DNA of 64,000 nucleotides from Cruorifilaria tuberocauda (Eukaryota > Nematoda > Chromadorea > Rhabditida > Onchocercidae): NCBI GenBank assembly GCA_013365365.1, contig JABVXU010000003.1:372001-436000 (forward strand), read 5' to 3'. The position numbers and the translations under genes were made by a program. Below are positions 1 to 11,546 of this stretch, piece by piece (position 1 is the stretch's first letter; every line of letters starts with the position of its first letter). The notes beneath the pieces were generated by a model. The model was not told the origin of the DNA, searched no databases, and worked only from the letters and a program-made list of their open reading frames with translations.

Positions 1-887
1 GAGAAAGATTATGAAGTTTAGCTATCAATATTGCAAAATTGCGACCTTTTATGTAAAGTCACAACAGCACTGTAACAGAGAAAATATATTGATATACTCG
101 ATCGCTTATTTTTCTGTTTATAATACTTTATAATACAACGCGACACAACTTTTGGAATTTCAAAGTCGTTTCGTTTCTTTTTTTGAAGCCTAGAGTTTTT
201 TTCTTTCAAGTGAGTGCTTGGAATATATAAATACTATAAAACAATTATTTTCCAAATAAATGCAATGAATCATTTAAAAAATATTGATATTACTGACAAA
301 CTAAATGTAGAGTTTTGGTCTTGCTGTTCATTGATAATTTCACTTTTTTTCAATAAGCAGAATTAAAATATCTGTTTCGGGAAGAATTCCAAGATGAAGA
401 AGGCAATGAATATCATGGATACATGAGGAGTCCTCATTGTCTTCAATATAATTTTACCTCGTAACTTCAAAATTCGACACATTTATTTCTAATATACTGT
501 AGCAATAGGATCATCGACAGTTAAACGTATCCGATTTCAAATTCAAGATCACATTGCATACAATATATCAATTATCAATTTATCAAAACATTACACATTA
601 CACTACGTCTTGACATTTTATCGTCGTATGTGTTTATCGGTTAGTGAAGCTATCCTTTTGTGCTGGAATGAATGTTGAAGAGATGTCCCATCTCAATACG
701 GCTGCTTATCGTAGAATTTTGCACAAAAATGTAGAAAGAACGATCAGTTTCAATTAATACTTCGCCATATCGATCTCTTTCACCAATTTATAAACAATTA
801 AAGTAAATATAAATGAAAAAAAGCAAAATGAGGGGAAATATTTGATAAAAGGAACGGAAAAGACTCTCATTTCGTCAAATAGAGAGA
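1..887. other. left-edge non-coding or unassigned stretch
   Basis: A+T-rich sequence without a gene I can name. The only candidate coding segment is a short open frame at 361-464, listed separately. Pyrimidine-rich tracts near 940-1030 lie inside the first lectin intron rather than here. The rest probably holds the promoter and 5' leader of the lectin gene that starts at 888. Confidence 0.4.
361..464 (+). CDS. possible terminal exon of a gene lying to the left
   Basis: A pyrimidine-rich tract ending in AATAAGCAG at 360 looks like a 3' splice site. It is followed by an open frame, after two leftover bases, of 33 codons and then TAA. The encoded piece is mixed and partly acidic, beginning LKYLFREEFQDEEG, and does not look like random A+T-rich translation. 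No upstream exon with matching phase was found inside the window: a GTGAGT donor at 209 is out of phase. The product is unknown. It could equally be an internal exon ending at 460 before GTAACT, or chance. Confidence 0.2.
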
Positions 888-2590
888 ATGCTTCGAGGAT
901 TGAATTCATTTCTGTTACTACTCACCTATTTTGTAAGCAATTTCTTTTTTTTTCTTGTTTCTCTACGTACAATTTGAAAAAAATTTCTATTTCACATTGA
1001 AAGAGAATTTTTCTCTCTCTCTTATAAAATTTTTAAACAAGAAGCTCCACATTTTATTTTTTGATAAGGGTCGTATCAGCTTCTGTTCGCTGATTATTTC
1101 TTGCTGCTAAGATGCTAATCAATAACCACACTTATTTATTTATTCGATCAACATGTTGTTTGGTTGGTTATTTACCTGTCCGAAACTACTTAATATAGTT
1201 TTCCATCTAAAATTCGAAGTATTTTTTTTTGAAATTTTGCAACAGGTACTGAGAGGAAGGATTTCAAATTTAAGTAACTCTATAGAGTTTAATAATTTCA
1301 TAGAATAAAATTGTCGGTTCATTTGCAGGCTTATCCGGACTTTCTTGTTATAATTTCTAGTTGCGATATTTTAACGAAACAACGACAAATAAGACTGATA
1401 CGGTAGTGGAGATAACTGATGATTCCAGTTTGGTAGGTATCCGAGAAGTGAGCCGTGTCACTTCTCTGGAAAATTGTTTGAATATTTGCCAACGATGTGC
1501 CGGTCTGGTTCATTATCCGGATAATACTTGCATCATTTTCAATAAACTTGATCGAGTTGTGTTATCGTCATTTGGTGCTACTTGTTGTTTTGCTGTTGAA
1601 AGCCAAGATAAAGTGGAGTGCACTCGATGTGATGGAAATCGACCAGATGAAGGTATAGTTGTATGGAAATTCACAACAGAACAAATACATGATACTGCTG
1701 TATAATAATGTAGAAAGAATTTTTGATTAAATAAGTTTATGAAATTAAATACAAATGATAAACTTACCACTTGTATTTTTTCTTCAAATAAACTAGAGAG
1801 AAAAACACAATAAAATGAAAATAAGAAAATCATGTGATGTTGTTCATTATATTCTTTAAAAGGAAACAAAATGTTACAGGAAATTCGAAAAATAATAAAA
1901 TACTTTCAGATAAAGTGGAAGGCTTAACAAATATTCTTAATGTCTGGACACGCAATCCTCAAACCAATTTATCATATAAGGTAAAAAAACGTTATTCATG
2001 ATCAAATACTTGTCAACTCTTTAGCAGCATATCACTTTCTATAATAAATTATGAAACTAAATAACAACTTTCTTGGTCTCTTGACCATGAAGAAATTCGT
2101 ATGCTCATTTGATAAATATCAAATTCAAGGTAATTCCGTATGATTGCCAGCAAACACCGCTCACATACGAAAATCATTGTAAAAAGGAGAGTGGACACTT
2201 GGCTTCGATACATTCACGGGAGGAAGATTCTTTTATTAGCAGTTATTCCTTTTTTTTTCACCACTTTTCTTATCCATTTATTTCTTATCGATAACTAAGT
2301 CTTGTTACTGAAAGATTTGTCAGTATTTTTCAAGAAATTTCATCACTTCTGCAGGCCTTGGTATCGGAAGCTGTCATTGCAAGCATATTGGCCTATATTC
2401 CACGGGAACACAATCTAATTTCTTTCATTGGCACGACGGTACCGCGGTGAATTACTTAAACTGGAAGATTAGCGAACCTCACGGTAGTGGCCCACGTTGT
2501 GCATATATATGGCAGACAAACGGATGGATTACCGGAAAATGTACTGATACTCATAGTGGTTGTTGTGCAGTTTGTCAGAAGAGTGATTGA
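888..2590 (+). CDS. secreted C-type lectin-like protein with N-terminal PAN-like region
   Basis: Exons 888-932, 1361-1652, 1910-1980, 2130-2241 and 2355-2590 join in phase to give about 251 residues. Exon 1 encodes a hydrophobic leader (MLRGLNSFLLLLTYF) typical of a signal peptide. Residues about 16-112 hold eight or so cysteines around SLENCLNICQRC, resembling the PAN/CW-type modules found beside nematode C-type lectins. Residues about 137-251 form a C-type lectin fold, with GHLASIHS, IGL, HWHDGTAVNYLNW, EPH, and a cysteine-rich end GCCAVC. The usual EPN and WND calcium/sugar triplets are EPH and WIT here, so canonical sugar binding is doubtful. Probable secreted or surface role is inferred. 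The lectin fold is secure; the PAN assignment and the exon 3-4 junction are less so. Confidence 0.75.
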
Positions 2591-2638
2591 TGAATTCAGC
2601 GAAATGAGATATTTGTTCATTTCGTTACACGGCAAATA

Positions 2639-2683
2639 TTCGAGTTACATAAAATTCGAGTTACATAAAATTATTACATAAAA
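2639..2683. repeat. short tandem repeat, 16-bp unit
   Basis: The unit TTCGAGTTACATAAAA occurs twice exactly (2639-2654, 2655-2670) and is followed by a shortened copy. It lies about 50 bp after the lectin stop codon, probably in its 3' untranslated region. Confidence 0.8.
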
Positions 2684-5105
2684 TTCAATCTAATCGAACA
2701 TTTTATAATGAATTTCCAAAAAATTCAACATATTGTACTAGTAGTATTGAGACATGAACTTATTTATTTATCATTGAGAATCTGAACAACCATTTATTGG
2801 AGTTAAACATATAAATCGCTAACTTATTGTCAATATAAATAGTCAAAAAACAAGTTTATTCGATGCCGGGTATTATAAACTTTGCAACCATATGAATCCA
2901 AAATTATAAACATCAAGAAATAATAAGGTACTGGTTCAATAAATCAAATTACAAATGTTACAAAATTGCAAAAATATCAAGTTACAAAAATCAAGTCGCA
3001 AAATGTGACTTTCAAATTTCACTGGCTTTCAACTCAGTTCAACTTTTTATTCGTTCTTTTTCAATTTTTTTTTGTTACATTTATTGAGATTGTAGAAAGA
3101 TAGAATAACAATGCGATCGATCACCGCGATTTTTGAACTTTCAGGCGCATATGGAAAGCAACTTTGTACCATAGCAATCTTCAATTACTCTTTGTTTTAT
3201 TTAATTTTTGCTTCCTCGTCTGTCTTCTTCATAACTTCACGATACTTCTATAATCTCATTGTGACATGGTTGAAATACTCGATATATCAAAGAATATTTC
3301 ATTCTAAACTGCCAGGTGTAATACTGCAAAGGAGTCGTCAAAAGCAAGCACTATTAATATAAAGATATTGTATTTTCAAACAAAAAAATAGAATCTGTAA
3401 AATCATGAACGGAAGAACAATTGCGGGTTTCAAATTACGAAAGAAAAAAGCGATTCTTCCCTTAAATTTGTTACCCTTCATTTCAAATTGCTCAAAGAAA
3501 TGTCGTTGACGAAATACCGCTGAAATAATAACGATCAAATATTATAATTAACTTTATTCAATGTAAAAATTCATCGCTATCACTAATTTTTATCAAATTA
3601 GTTTGATCTGATACAAGTTTAACTATCAATAATAAGCATATACAATCACCTCCTCTTAACTATCATACATATTTTAATTTATGATGAATGCATGAATTTA
3701 TTCATCTTTTCATGTTTTTCTCTAAAAGCACTGATGATTGCATTATTCAATTGCTTTCTTAAATGATCGCAGAATATTCTTCACAAATTTACTAAAATAT
3801 GACTCATTTTTCATTATTAAAAATCATTATCAAAATATTTACACTTGACTACGAATAACTGGAATATTACAGACCAATATAAATTGTTATAGGCTATATT
3901 ATAGACTACAAAAAAATCATGAAATTTTTTAAATAAGTTATTTCATTAGAAAAATCGAGAGTTTATAAGATTTATGATTGAAACGGTATTCGATATGGAT
4001 AAAGCTGAATGGAGAATTAAAAAAGAGAAGCGACGTCAATATTTATCGCTAAATAATTTCGAACTCTTTTCTGTCAAAAAATTTTGTATTCCACGCTGTA
4101 TGTATTATCATATCGTTCAATTCTGCATATTTTATCCTTCATTATTATTAATATCAATATTTGATTTCCCTATTACACATGAATATTGCATTTGAACTAG
4201 TAAAATATATCAGTTATATTTGATGAAAGCTCTGTTTTCCTTTCTTGCTATATCTCGAGATTGAATTGTATTGCAAATATTTCGAAAACAATAACTGCCG
4301 CTTGGTAAAATCGTAGCACTTAAGAAGAATAAAACTCTCCCTCTTCTTCTCTCCAAATTCTCAAATTATCTTACACCATGTTCTTTATAAACTCTCCAAA
4401 GAGAAAATTATCTTGCATTTTCGGCCGATCAAATTTTATTCAACAAGAGCAATACTCTGGGATAATAAATTTCACTATACCTTTCTCATAATAACACAAA
4501 AATAGCACAGAGCACTTGGTCCTTAACAGATTTCTGTGATTGTCTGGTTAGGAGGGTTGGAGTGTCGATGTCCTTTTTTGATGTGTTCTTGGAAAATTAC
4601 GGTTCTTTTTATTTGTGCTCTAGACATCACACTAGACATCATTGTAAGATGTGTAAAAACATATACGTGATGAAATGTAAGTAATAGTTGTTTCCAATCC
4701 AATATAGCTGCTTATTTTATATTAAACTGCCTTTGACACGACGTTTACTTATATCCACGGGTTTTGGTAATTGAGGTATTGCATAGGAAAGTTGAAGAAT
4801 GATTTGCGGGCATGATAAATTTTTACCATGATCAATGTTTTAGTGATCATACTTATGCGACGATTGAAAATTATTTAAGTGATTACTTTCAAGTATTGAA
4901 TTTTTATATTGTCATTGAGAATTGATTTCTTGGCTTGGTCAGTTTTAACTCACTTTATGAAGACTTATCCTTATCTTGAATTTTCACGTTCGAATTTCTC
5001 CGAGAGGAGTCTTGGATTTATAACTTAGTTCTCCCTACAACTGAAGAAGGATGATTATATTGACATTACATATACTTAATAGAATTTGATCTGGAGCATG
5101 AATAC

Positions 5106-5338
5106 TTTGACTTTGACTACGATATGTTATTCTCACATCGACACTATACTGGTTAGGTAACCAGTATAGTGTGATTTTTGATCTTCAAACTTCTTATTTA
5201 GTTAAGAAATTATTTACGCAAGCAGCTGCTGTGTAAAAAAACATAACATTAATTTTTAATATTATCACCAATGACAGATAGTGATTGGTTTAAATTTTAA
5301 TTTTGATTGCGATATATTATGCTCACATCGATACTGTA
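5106..5338. repeat. diverged 43-bp direct repeat (two copies, 190 bp apart)
   Basis: Copies at 5106-5148 and 5296-5338 match at 35 of 43 positions, sharing the core CTCACATCGA. Seven of the eight differences are transitions. The first copy runs into the perfect hairpin at 5141. Both lie in the few hundred bases before the CCDC124 start codon, so they are in its promoter or leader region. Confidence 0.7.
5141..5172. repeat. perfect 15-bp inverted repeat (hairpin)
   Basis: The arms ACACTATACTGGTTA and TAACCAGTATAGTGT are exact complements separated by GG. The position is about 220 bp before the CCDC124 start codon. It may be a footprint of a small inverted-repeat element, a protein-binding palindrome, or an RNA hairpin. 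Which one cannot be told from sequence alone. Confidence 0.85.
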
Positions 5339-5389
5339 TAATTATTAGGAATTGAATCGTACATATGATACTTATTGCTGTCTTTTAAA

Positions 5390-7056
5390 ATGCCGAAGAA
5401 ATTCTGTGGCGAGAATACGAAAGCAGTGGCAGCAAGAGCTCGCAAAGAAGCTGCGAAGAGAGAGCAAGCAGAGAAAAAAAAGAAAGCTGAAGAAGATGCA
5501 TATTGGCAGGATGACAACAAGAACGCTACCCGTAAGCAACGAAAGGTTTATTGCTTATTGCTTTTTATTTATGGAGGTCATTTCACATTGTCATTTCAGA
5601 ATTTTTTGGAATTCATTGATCACTAAAGGTGATAAGTTGCATTGGCTATTATAAAAAATGTTGTTTGCGGAAAAGCAGAAATTTATATCCAGTTGGTTGT
5701 TATTTTTAGGGAATAATCACAATTTTTTCAGGAAGAAGCAGAACGTAAACGCATGGAAGCCTTGCAAAGAAAACATGAAAATCGGTTAGCATACGATGAG
5801 GAAATGAAAGCACTTTTGGGGAAAGCAGCCGGACCATCCAAGGTTTTTTTTTATACCAAGAACTGCTATTTTGAAACTTCTGATAAAATCTTCTTGCTTT
5901 ATATTTCTGTATAGTGTTCAAACTTTATTATTACTATTAAAAGGTATGAAAATTTGAGGACATATTTGCTGAAGTAATAAATTAGCGAAAAACAGTATTG
6001 CGTGTTGGGCCGTTGAAATATAGTTTTAGTTTATTAGCTAAACAAGTAGATTAATTAGAATGTTTATGCATATGTTTTTCTTGCAAAAGATTATAAACAG
6101 CAATGTATTTCAGATTACACAAGCAGCAATTGAAGCAAATAAGCGTGCTGAAGAAGAGCGAAAACGTGAGGAAGAAAGGTTGAAAGAACAGCGTTTAGAA
6201 GTCAAAGAAGAAGAAATCGAAGAAAATGTTAACCGTTTAGAGGTATTTTCAGAATATTTCCGGTAACTTGCTGATTCTGCTATATTCATTTCTGGTCAGA
6301 TTATAATTTTTTCAACTCTTTATGTAAGCCAACTCGTTTCCAAAATAAAAAAACTCTAATTGGTTACGTTTTCAAAAACAATTTCTGGCTCGCTTTCTAT
6401 AAATAATGGACCATTCATTTGTATCTTAATTCGTCATTTGTTTGATTTTTAGTTAGTCGTGTTATAACACTAATTTTCTTATGTGGTGTGCTTTAAAAAA
6501 CTCTTCCGTTACTTTTCGCGCTTTAAAGTATTTGATAATGATTTTTTTTTTGTTCTAGGTAGAGGGTGAAACTGCTCGCACAGTTGCAGAAGCAATTAAT
6601 GTATTGTCTATAGGCAAACCAATTATCGACCGCCATCCCGAAAAAAGAGTAAAAGCCGCCTATCAGGTTATTGTGATTCTTCTTTTATCCAGTGTAAATT
6701 TGAAAAAAATTTTCGTTATTTTATTGGATAATGATCGTTAAGCTGAGAGCAGAGCGTTTGTGTTTTGAATAATTAATGTTTGAGATCGATGAATAGTTTC
6801 CGAATTAATTTAAAATTTCAGTTTAGCGGCTCAGTTCTTGATTTTTTGTAGATTTTATTGATCATGGTTTATTTCTGCTTTTCGTTCATTATTTTTGTGC
6901 TTTTCTTTCTAGGAATTTGAAGGAAAAATGTTGCCGCGTTTGAGAGAAGAATATCCCACATATCGTCTTTCACAGCTTAAACAGGTTTTAAAGAAGCAGT
7001 GGCAAAAATCTCCCGACAATCCTTTAAATCAAAAAATTTTAGAAATTATTCAGTAA
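5390..7056 (+). CDS. CCDC124: coiled-coil domain-containing protein 124 (Lso2 family)
   Basis: Five exons, 5390-5545, 5732-5842, 6114-6242, 6559-6666 and 6913-7056, are all phase 0 at their borders and give 215 residues, close to the roughly 223 of human CCDC124. The start MPKKFCGEN is the family signature. It is followed by a long basic/acidic helix (EEAERKRMEALQRKHENRL), the segment AINVLS, and the conserved C-terminal block EFEGKMLPRLREEYPTYRLS with LKQVLKKQWQKSP. Family members (yeast Lso2) bind idle 80S ribosomes and help them restart after stress; that role is transferred by homology. UBL7 follows 309 bp downstream on the same strand. Confidence 0.92.
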
Positions 7057-7300
7057 TGTGTATGTTATAAACTTTGCGAGTCCTTCAGTGTGATAAACGC
7101 ATTTCAACCTCATTCGAATTTGTTTCTGCGACGTTTAGTATATGCTGTACTTGCTTGTTATTCAAGAATCAGTTGAAGAACAGATCTTGTGTCTTAACTT
7201 GTATGTGGTACAATATCTCAATTTGCTGGCGGCCTATACCCCTGCATGTGCATGAAGATTTTTTTAATTTTTCAAAGTGTTAAAAATTATTCATCCGCAT

Positions 7301-7306
7301 AATAAA
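7301..7306 (+). terminator. candidate poly(A) signal of CCDC124
   Basis: AATAAA lies 244 bp after the CCDC124 stop codon and only 35 bp before a possible trans-splice acceptor of UBL7. Cleavage 10-20 bases downstream would fall at about 7316-7326, which argues against the UBL7 ATG at 7318 being used. Confidence 0.5.
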
Positions 7307-7329
7307 TAGTTATTGTTATGCCTTTGAAA

Positions 7330-7342
7330 TTTATTGATTCAG
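7330..7342 (+). other. possible trans-splice acceptor of UBL7
   Basis: The tract TTTATTGATTCAG ends at 7342, 23 bases before the ATG at 7366, and follows a poly(A) signal by about 36 bases. This poly(A)-then-acceptor order is typical of nematode operons. The match to the TTTTCAG consensus is imperfect. Confidence 0.35.
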
Positions 7343-7365
7343 ATTTGCATATATTTCGTTCTATA

Positions 7366-9082
7366 ATGGTGAAAGTTTGGCTGGCTGACCCCGCAGTCAA
7401 TTATGCACCGCGTTCATTCAGTCTGGAGAAATACGTGAAAGAAATATTAGATGAATTCGTGAATGATCCAGAAAAGCGCTCAAAGTGTTGTATGTTTTTG
7501 TTTGAGAAATATATCTAGTAAAAGGTCCAAATCTAAATTTTGTTTCATATCTTATTCCTTGTTTCAGACGAGAAAGTGATTAGATAACAAGTATTCTATA
7601 GATTTGGTATTTCTTGGAGAAGTATTGGCTGAAGACATCAAACTAAGTGATGTGAAAAATATGGAAGACAAATATACGTTACATATCATGATCCGTTCTA
7701 TATCAGATCCTGTGCCAAAGTTACAGTTGGATAGCAAGAAATTGCAGGAATGTAGGGAGAAATTTCAATTCTTACGAGCTTCCAAACGCAGTCGCGAAAA
7801 GGTAATTTTTCATTTCGTTTCTATTTTTATTTACAATAAATCATTTTTCGTTGCACGACAAGATTTCTGGAATTTTGCAGCTGATAGCTTTTTTGATGGA
7901 TTTTTATGGATTCCTTGAAATTTTAGACAAATCTCTTTCGTTTCTGGTTTTCTGGTAACTTTTTTTTTGCAAAATGAAAACATATATGCATTTTTTTTAT
8001 TAAAATTATTTTGCATTATAGAAAAAAAGCGAAAGTCTTTATTTACAGATAATAGATGAAATGAGTAGAGAAGATTTCATAGAAGGTCTTCTAAAAGAAT
8101 TTCCACTTCTGAAGAAGGATCGAATAGCACTAATAGTAGCCAAGGATTTCGTTCTCTCAGGTGCCATGGTTATGGGAAAGCAGAACACAGAGGAAGCCTT
8201 TCTTCAGGACCATCCGGTATCAGCTTATTTTACCAACGACTGCAAAAATCGGAAATATACAAACATAACAAGCTCTTTAATAATAACTTTATTATGTAAT
8301 CTATAATCATTTCAATTACTTTTCGGAAATCGAGTAAATAAAAATCTTTGATAGAGAAAGTGTTTTCAGATATTAGTAGATGTAATACATTATTGGTTAC
8401 GAAGCATTAATATACCACCGAGAATGTCCCATTCCGGTTCGAGCACTTCGATATCGGATAATACAACACCATCTTCTGGACAAGGTGGTTATACACCTAT
8501 CGTAACTCCACAAATGTTGCAAGAAGTGCGGCTTGCTATTGATTGTTATTCACATTTAAAATTTTCGATTTTCATCAAGAAATTGACAGCGATGTGTTTA
8601 CACGACTCATTAATAAAAATTTAATTTTTTTTTTCATAATGATGTTATCTCCTAAATAGTTTCATCTCATATTTTCAAGTTTTTATTGATTTGTGTTTGT
8701 TAGCTACTATAGCATAATTTCTAGCGAATGGCAGGAAAGCATATCAAGTATGGAAATGTGAGTTCATTTAGTAGTAAAAATTGATTTTCAGGCAGTTGCG
8801 CAAGCAATGAGAAATGTGGGTGGAGGTAGAACCAATCAAGGAGTCTCATCGTCCTCTACGTCATCGTCGCGAAACTCAAATCATTTTCCTGGTACACTTT
8901 CAACATCTGGCTCTACGCAGTATGCTTCACAGTTGGCCCAGTTAGCTGACTTTGGCTTCATAAACACCGAAGAGAATAGACGAATTCTTGAAGAAACTAG
9001 TGGCAATGTTGAACAAGCGCTAGAATTATTGATTGCTTTACGAGAATCAATCATGGATTTGGGAGACACATCAGACATTTAA
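7366..9082 (+). CDS. UBL7: UBL7-like ubiquitin-like/UBA-domain protein
   Basis: Exons 7366-7489, 7602-7801, 8049-8216, 8370-8525 and 8792-9082 join in phase to about 312 residues (328 if the ATG at 7318 is used; human UBL7 is 380). The order matches UBL7: an N-terminal ubiquitin-like fold beginning VKVWLADPA, a middle helical region ending in a block like UBL7's (DHPILVDVIHYWLRSI), a serine-rich linker, then a C-terminal UBA domain (LADFGFINTEENRRILEETS ... ALELLIAL). UBL-UBA proteins generally ferry or sense ubiquitinated cargo; the specific role here is unknown. I prefer 7366 because the start then lines up with the family and sits after a possible trans-splice site. UBAC1 was considered but has two UBAs and a different middle. 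Confidence 0.82.
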
Positions 9083-9173
9083 TATGCTAATATGCTAAAT
9101 TTCAATAATTTAATAAGGGACATGTTGGCTCAATAACTCAATTTTCTTTTTTCTTTGATTTCGAAAATTAGTA

Positions 9174-9179
9174 AATAAA
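9174..9179 (+). terminator. candidate poly(A) signal of UBL7
   Basis: AATAAA 92 bp after the UBL7 stop codon, a normal spacing for a nematode 3' UTR. Confidence 0.6.
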
Positions 9180-9907
9180 GTAGCAAAACTAACAAGTAAA
9201 TATATAAATAAAAGAAATTTTCTTTTTTTCTTGGCCTCTTCCTTTTTTCTCAATATATAAATGTCATGAAGTAAGATGTTTTGGCAGCATATGAATAGTT
9301 TCCAAAAAATTCCTGGTCTTTGTTTTACACTTGTAACTAGAATTCTTTTAGTAAGATTCAAATTTTACGATATTTATTGGATTTTTTATTATTTTTATGG
9401 ATGGGTTAGTACTTTATGGACGTGGTTGCCTAAACAGTAAACAATGTCTTATCGCTTTGGGTAAAATATATCATAGCGGGTACAGACAGTCGATATCCTA
9501 ATTAACTTGTGAGTACTATTGATCAATTATTTGAACTTGACTGTTCTTCTGGATTCGTTGACGATTCATTATGTAAATATTGGTTTCATGTGATTTATAT
9601 GTTTTGATGTGATTAATGTACTCTTCAAGGAAAATGAAACTTTTCACTTGCTGGAGTCTAAATTCCAGTGTGCCAAAAGAATAGTTTTTCACGTGTTGAG
9701 TAATAATACGTATCTGCTTGATTCGCGTTGAACAACTTCTGGAAATTAAAGCTCCAATTCTGTACTTCAAAATTGTTTTTAACTGAGCATCATCTTCCGC
9801 GCCGATTTTCTGCCATTATTCTTTTCAATTATTATGAATCAATTATCTCTAAAATGAATTCGAAAACCTTAAAAAGGATCGTTGAGAAATACTATGCTCG
9901 CTATCTA

Positions 9908-9921
9908 TTCTTAATTTTTAG
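9908..9921 (+). other. splice (probably trans-splice) acceptor before RPP38
   Basis: TTCTTAATTTTTAG ends six bases before the ATG at 9928. A strong acceptor this close to a start codon is typical of spliced-leader addition in nematodes, but a cis intron in the 5' UTR cannot be excluded. Confidence 0.5.
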
Positions 9922-9927
9922 CAAAAC

Positions 9928-11546
9928 ATGAAAAAGTACCGGGGCAGTAGGCCGTACTTAAAATGCAACTTAAAATTTGAATGGCATATTGAATCTCACG
10001 AAACGTCAAGTCTCTTTCTGGAAACCCTGGCTGAGTTTCTTAAAAAAAAAGGTTTCAAACGGCCCGGGAAGATCATTAAGCGAAATTATGGATTCAGGAG
10101 CTGTGACATGGAAAAAACAAAAGGTAGCGACATTCCAAAAGAGGAAAGCATGGATAAGGCGAATTCGGAAACTACTCGAAAGGTTATTATAGATTTTTTA
10201 GTAACTAAGACTCGACGATTTACGTTCGAAATAAATACATAGAACTAGGAAGATTGCGAAGGATTAAGGAGTGCATCATTCTTCTATTCCGTTAAGCGGA
10301 TTTATACTTTTTGACATCATGTAATTGCAATTTGTTTAAATATTTACTAATTTCATAGAAATTCCCTTAGATTTCACGCATTAATTTCAAAACTTCCAAT
10401 AACAGCTGTAAATATCAAACTGCAGTCCTTGCTCGCTTTGATTGGAATGCGGTCAGTATTACGTAATATGGAAAGAAATGTGTTGTCAGCAGTGTTCTTT
10501 GATACAGACACAATCAAGCCATCATCGGTAGCAACTACCTTGGGTCTATACGCTACCAGGTATAAGAATTGTGTCATTCGTATCCAATAACCTTGTATCC
10601 AATTCGTATCCTTCTATGTTTTCTCAGTTAATTTTTACCTTTTTTTCGTCACTCAATCCTTATTTCAGTCACGATATATTCAAGCTTCGCAGCATTTTAA
10701 TGCAAATATTTCTGTTTTTGAGTAAGATACCACAAAGATGAGATTCCTATTAATAACCGTAAGCTCTGTATTATTATATTCTGTGATACATAATGTATTT
10801 AAGTAACTTCAAAACTTTTAATATTTCTATCTGTTCATAAATACTTCAATTAGATTTGCTAATAATGACCTTACAACTGCATAACATTTCTAAGAATACG
10901 TCCATCTTTGCATCTCTAACAACTCGTTACTCATTTCATAATTTTCAGCTTACAAAATACAAAGGTATACGCGATCCCTGGCCTAAATAGTACTCTTTCA
11001 ACTGCTCTTAATATGCCAATGGTAGGAACTGTAGGACTCATGAACGTACCCGCTACTAAAGAACTTTACGAATTGGCAACTCATTCATTTAACAATGTCA
11101 GCGTTTCAAATAAAGTTCGTTTTTCTCATTTTTCTTTATTAACTTCCTCCTTAAAATTGTCGACTATTTCAGCTGTTAATAAGAAAGTCTCTCTTACCAA
11201 AATATCATTTTGAACTTGGAAAGATGTAAGATTGTCAACAGATTTGTGAGTTAAGTATCCCAGCATTATTAAATATTGCTTAGAAGTACTAAGAAATGCT
11301 GTTCGTAATGACCCACTTGTCTACAGAAAGTATTTTAATAGCACATCTCAGCTTTTACTAGAGTTACTGTTGTAAATATCGAAAGTGAAAAATATGTCAA
11401 CAATATTCGCTTATTGTTTTATTGTTAACTTCTCTTTTTTGTACTAATTTTTCGTTAATTTTTAGCAAACATCTCTCCCAACTGCCGTAACAACCGAATT
11501 ACAAACTACAACTGGAAAGAGAAGGAATAAAAAAAAGAAGAGATGA
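9928..11546 (+). CDS. RPP38: RNase P/MRP protein subunit p38 (L7Ae-family fold)
   Basis: Four exons, about 9928-10223, 10359 (or 10371)-10559, 10949-11114 and 11466-11546, give 244-248 residues; human RPP38 has 283. The N-terminal part FEWHIESHETSSLFLETLAE aligns with the human segment around RWSALESED. The middle has the L7Ae-like core: IGMRSVLRNMER, AVFFDTDTIKPSSV, KVYAIPGL, LNMPMVGTVGLMN. The end is a basic tail (GKRRNKKKKR). L7Ae-type subunits bind kink-turns in the RNA of RNase P and RNase MRP, for tRNA and rRNA processing in the nucleolus. Identity is low, so the call rests on the order of motifs. The exon 1-2 border is the weak point: only an unusual GTTCGA donor at 10224 gives the required phase. 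Confidence 0.68.

Larger units (their letters stand above)
2591..5389. other. intergenic region between lectin and CCDC124
   Basis: About 2.8 kb of A+T-rich DNA. Open frames at 3111-3362 and 3974-4195 translate to low-complexity hydrophobic or lysine-rich strings with no recognisable domain, so I do not call them genes. The stretch contains a short tandem repeat (2639-2683), a candidate AATAAA at 2938-2943, a perfect hairpin (5141-5172) and a diverged 43-bp direct repeat (5106-5148 and 5296-5338). Confidence 0.5.
9083..9927. other. intergenic region between UBL7 and RPP38
   Basis: A+T-rich, with an AATAAA 92 bp after the UBL7 stop. Open frames on both strands here have no recognisable content. 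It ends in a strong splice acceptor directly before the RPP38 ATG. Confidence 0.5.

Noticed and set aside
3111..3362. 83-codon hydrophobic frame after the lectin gene
   Set aside because: Translation is typical of random T-rich sequence; no start context, splice context or family match.
7366..9082. Assignment of the UBL-UBA protein to UBAC1
   Set aside because: UBAC1 has two UBA domains and an STI1-like end. This protein has one C-terminal UBA and the UBL7-like middle block, so UBL7 fits better.
9977..10192. Alternative frame overlapping RPP38 exon 1
   Set aside because: It is a frame shadow; the frame starting at 9928 carries the RPP38-like block.
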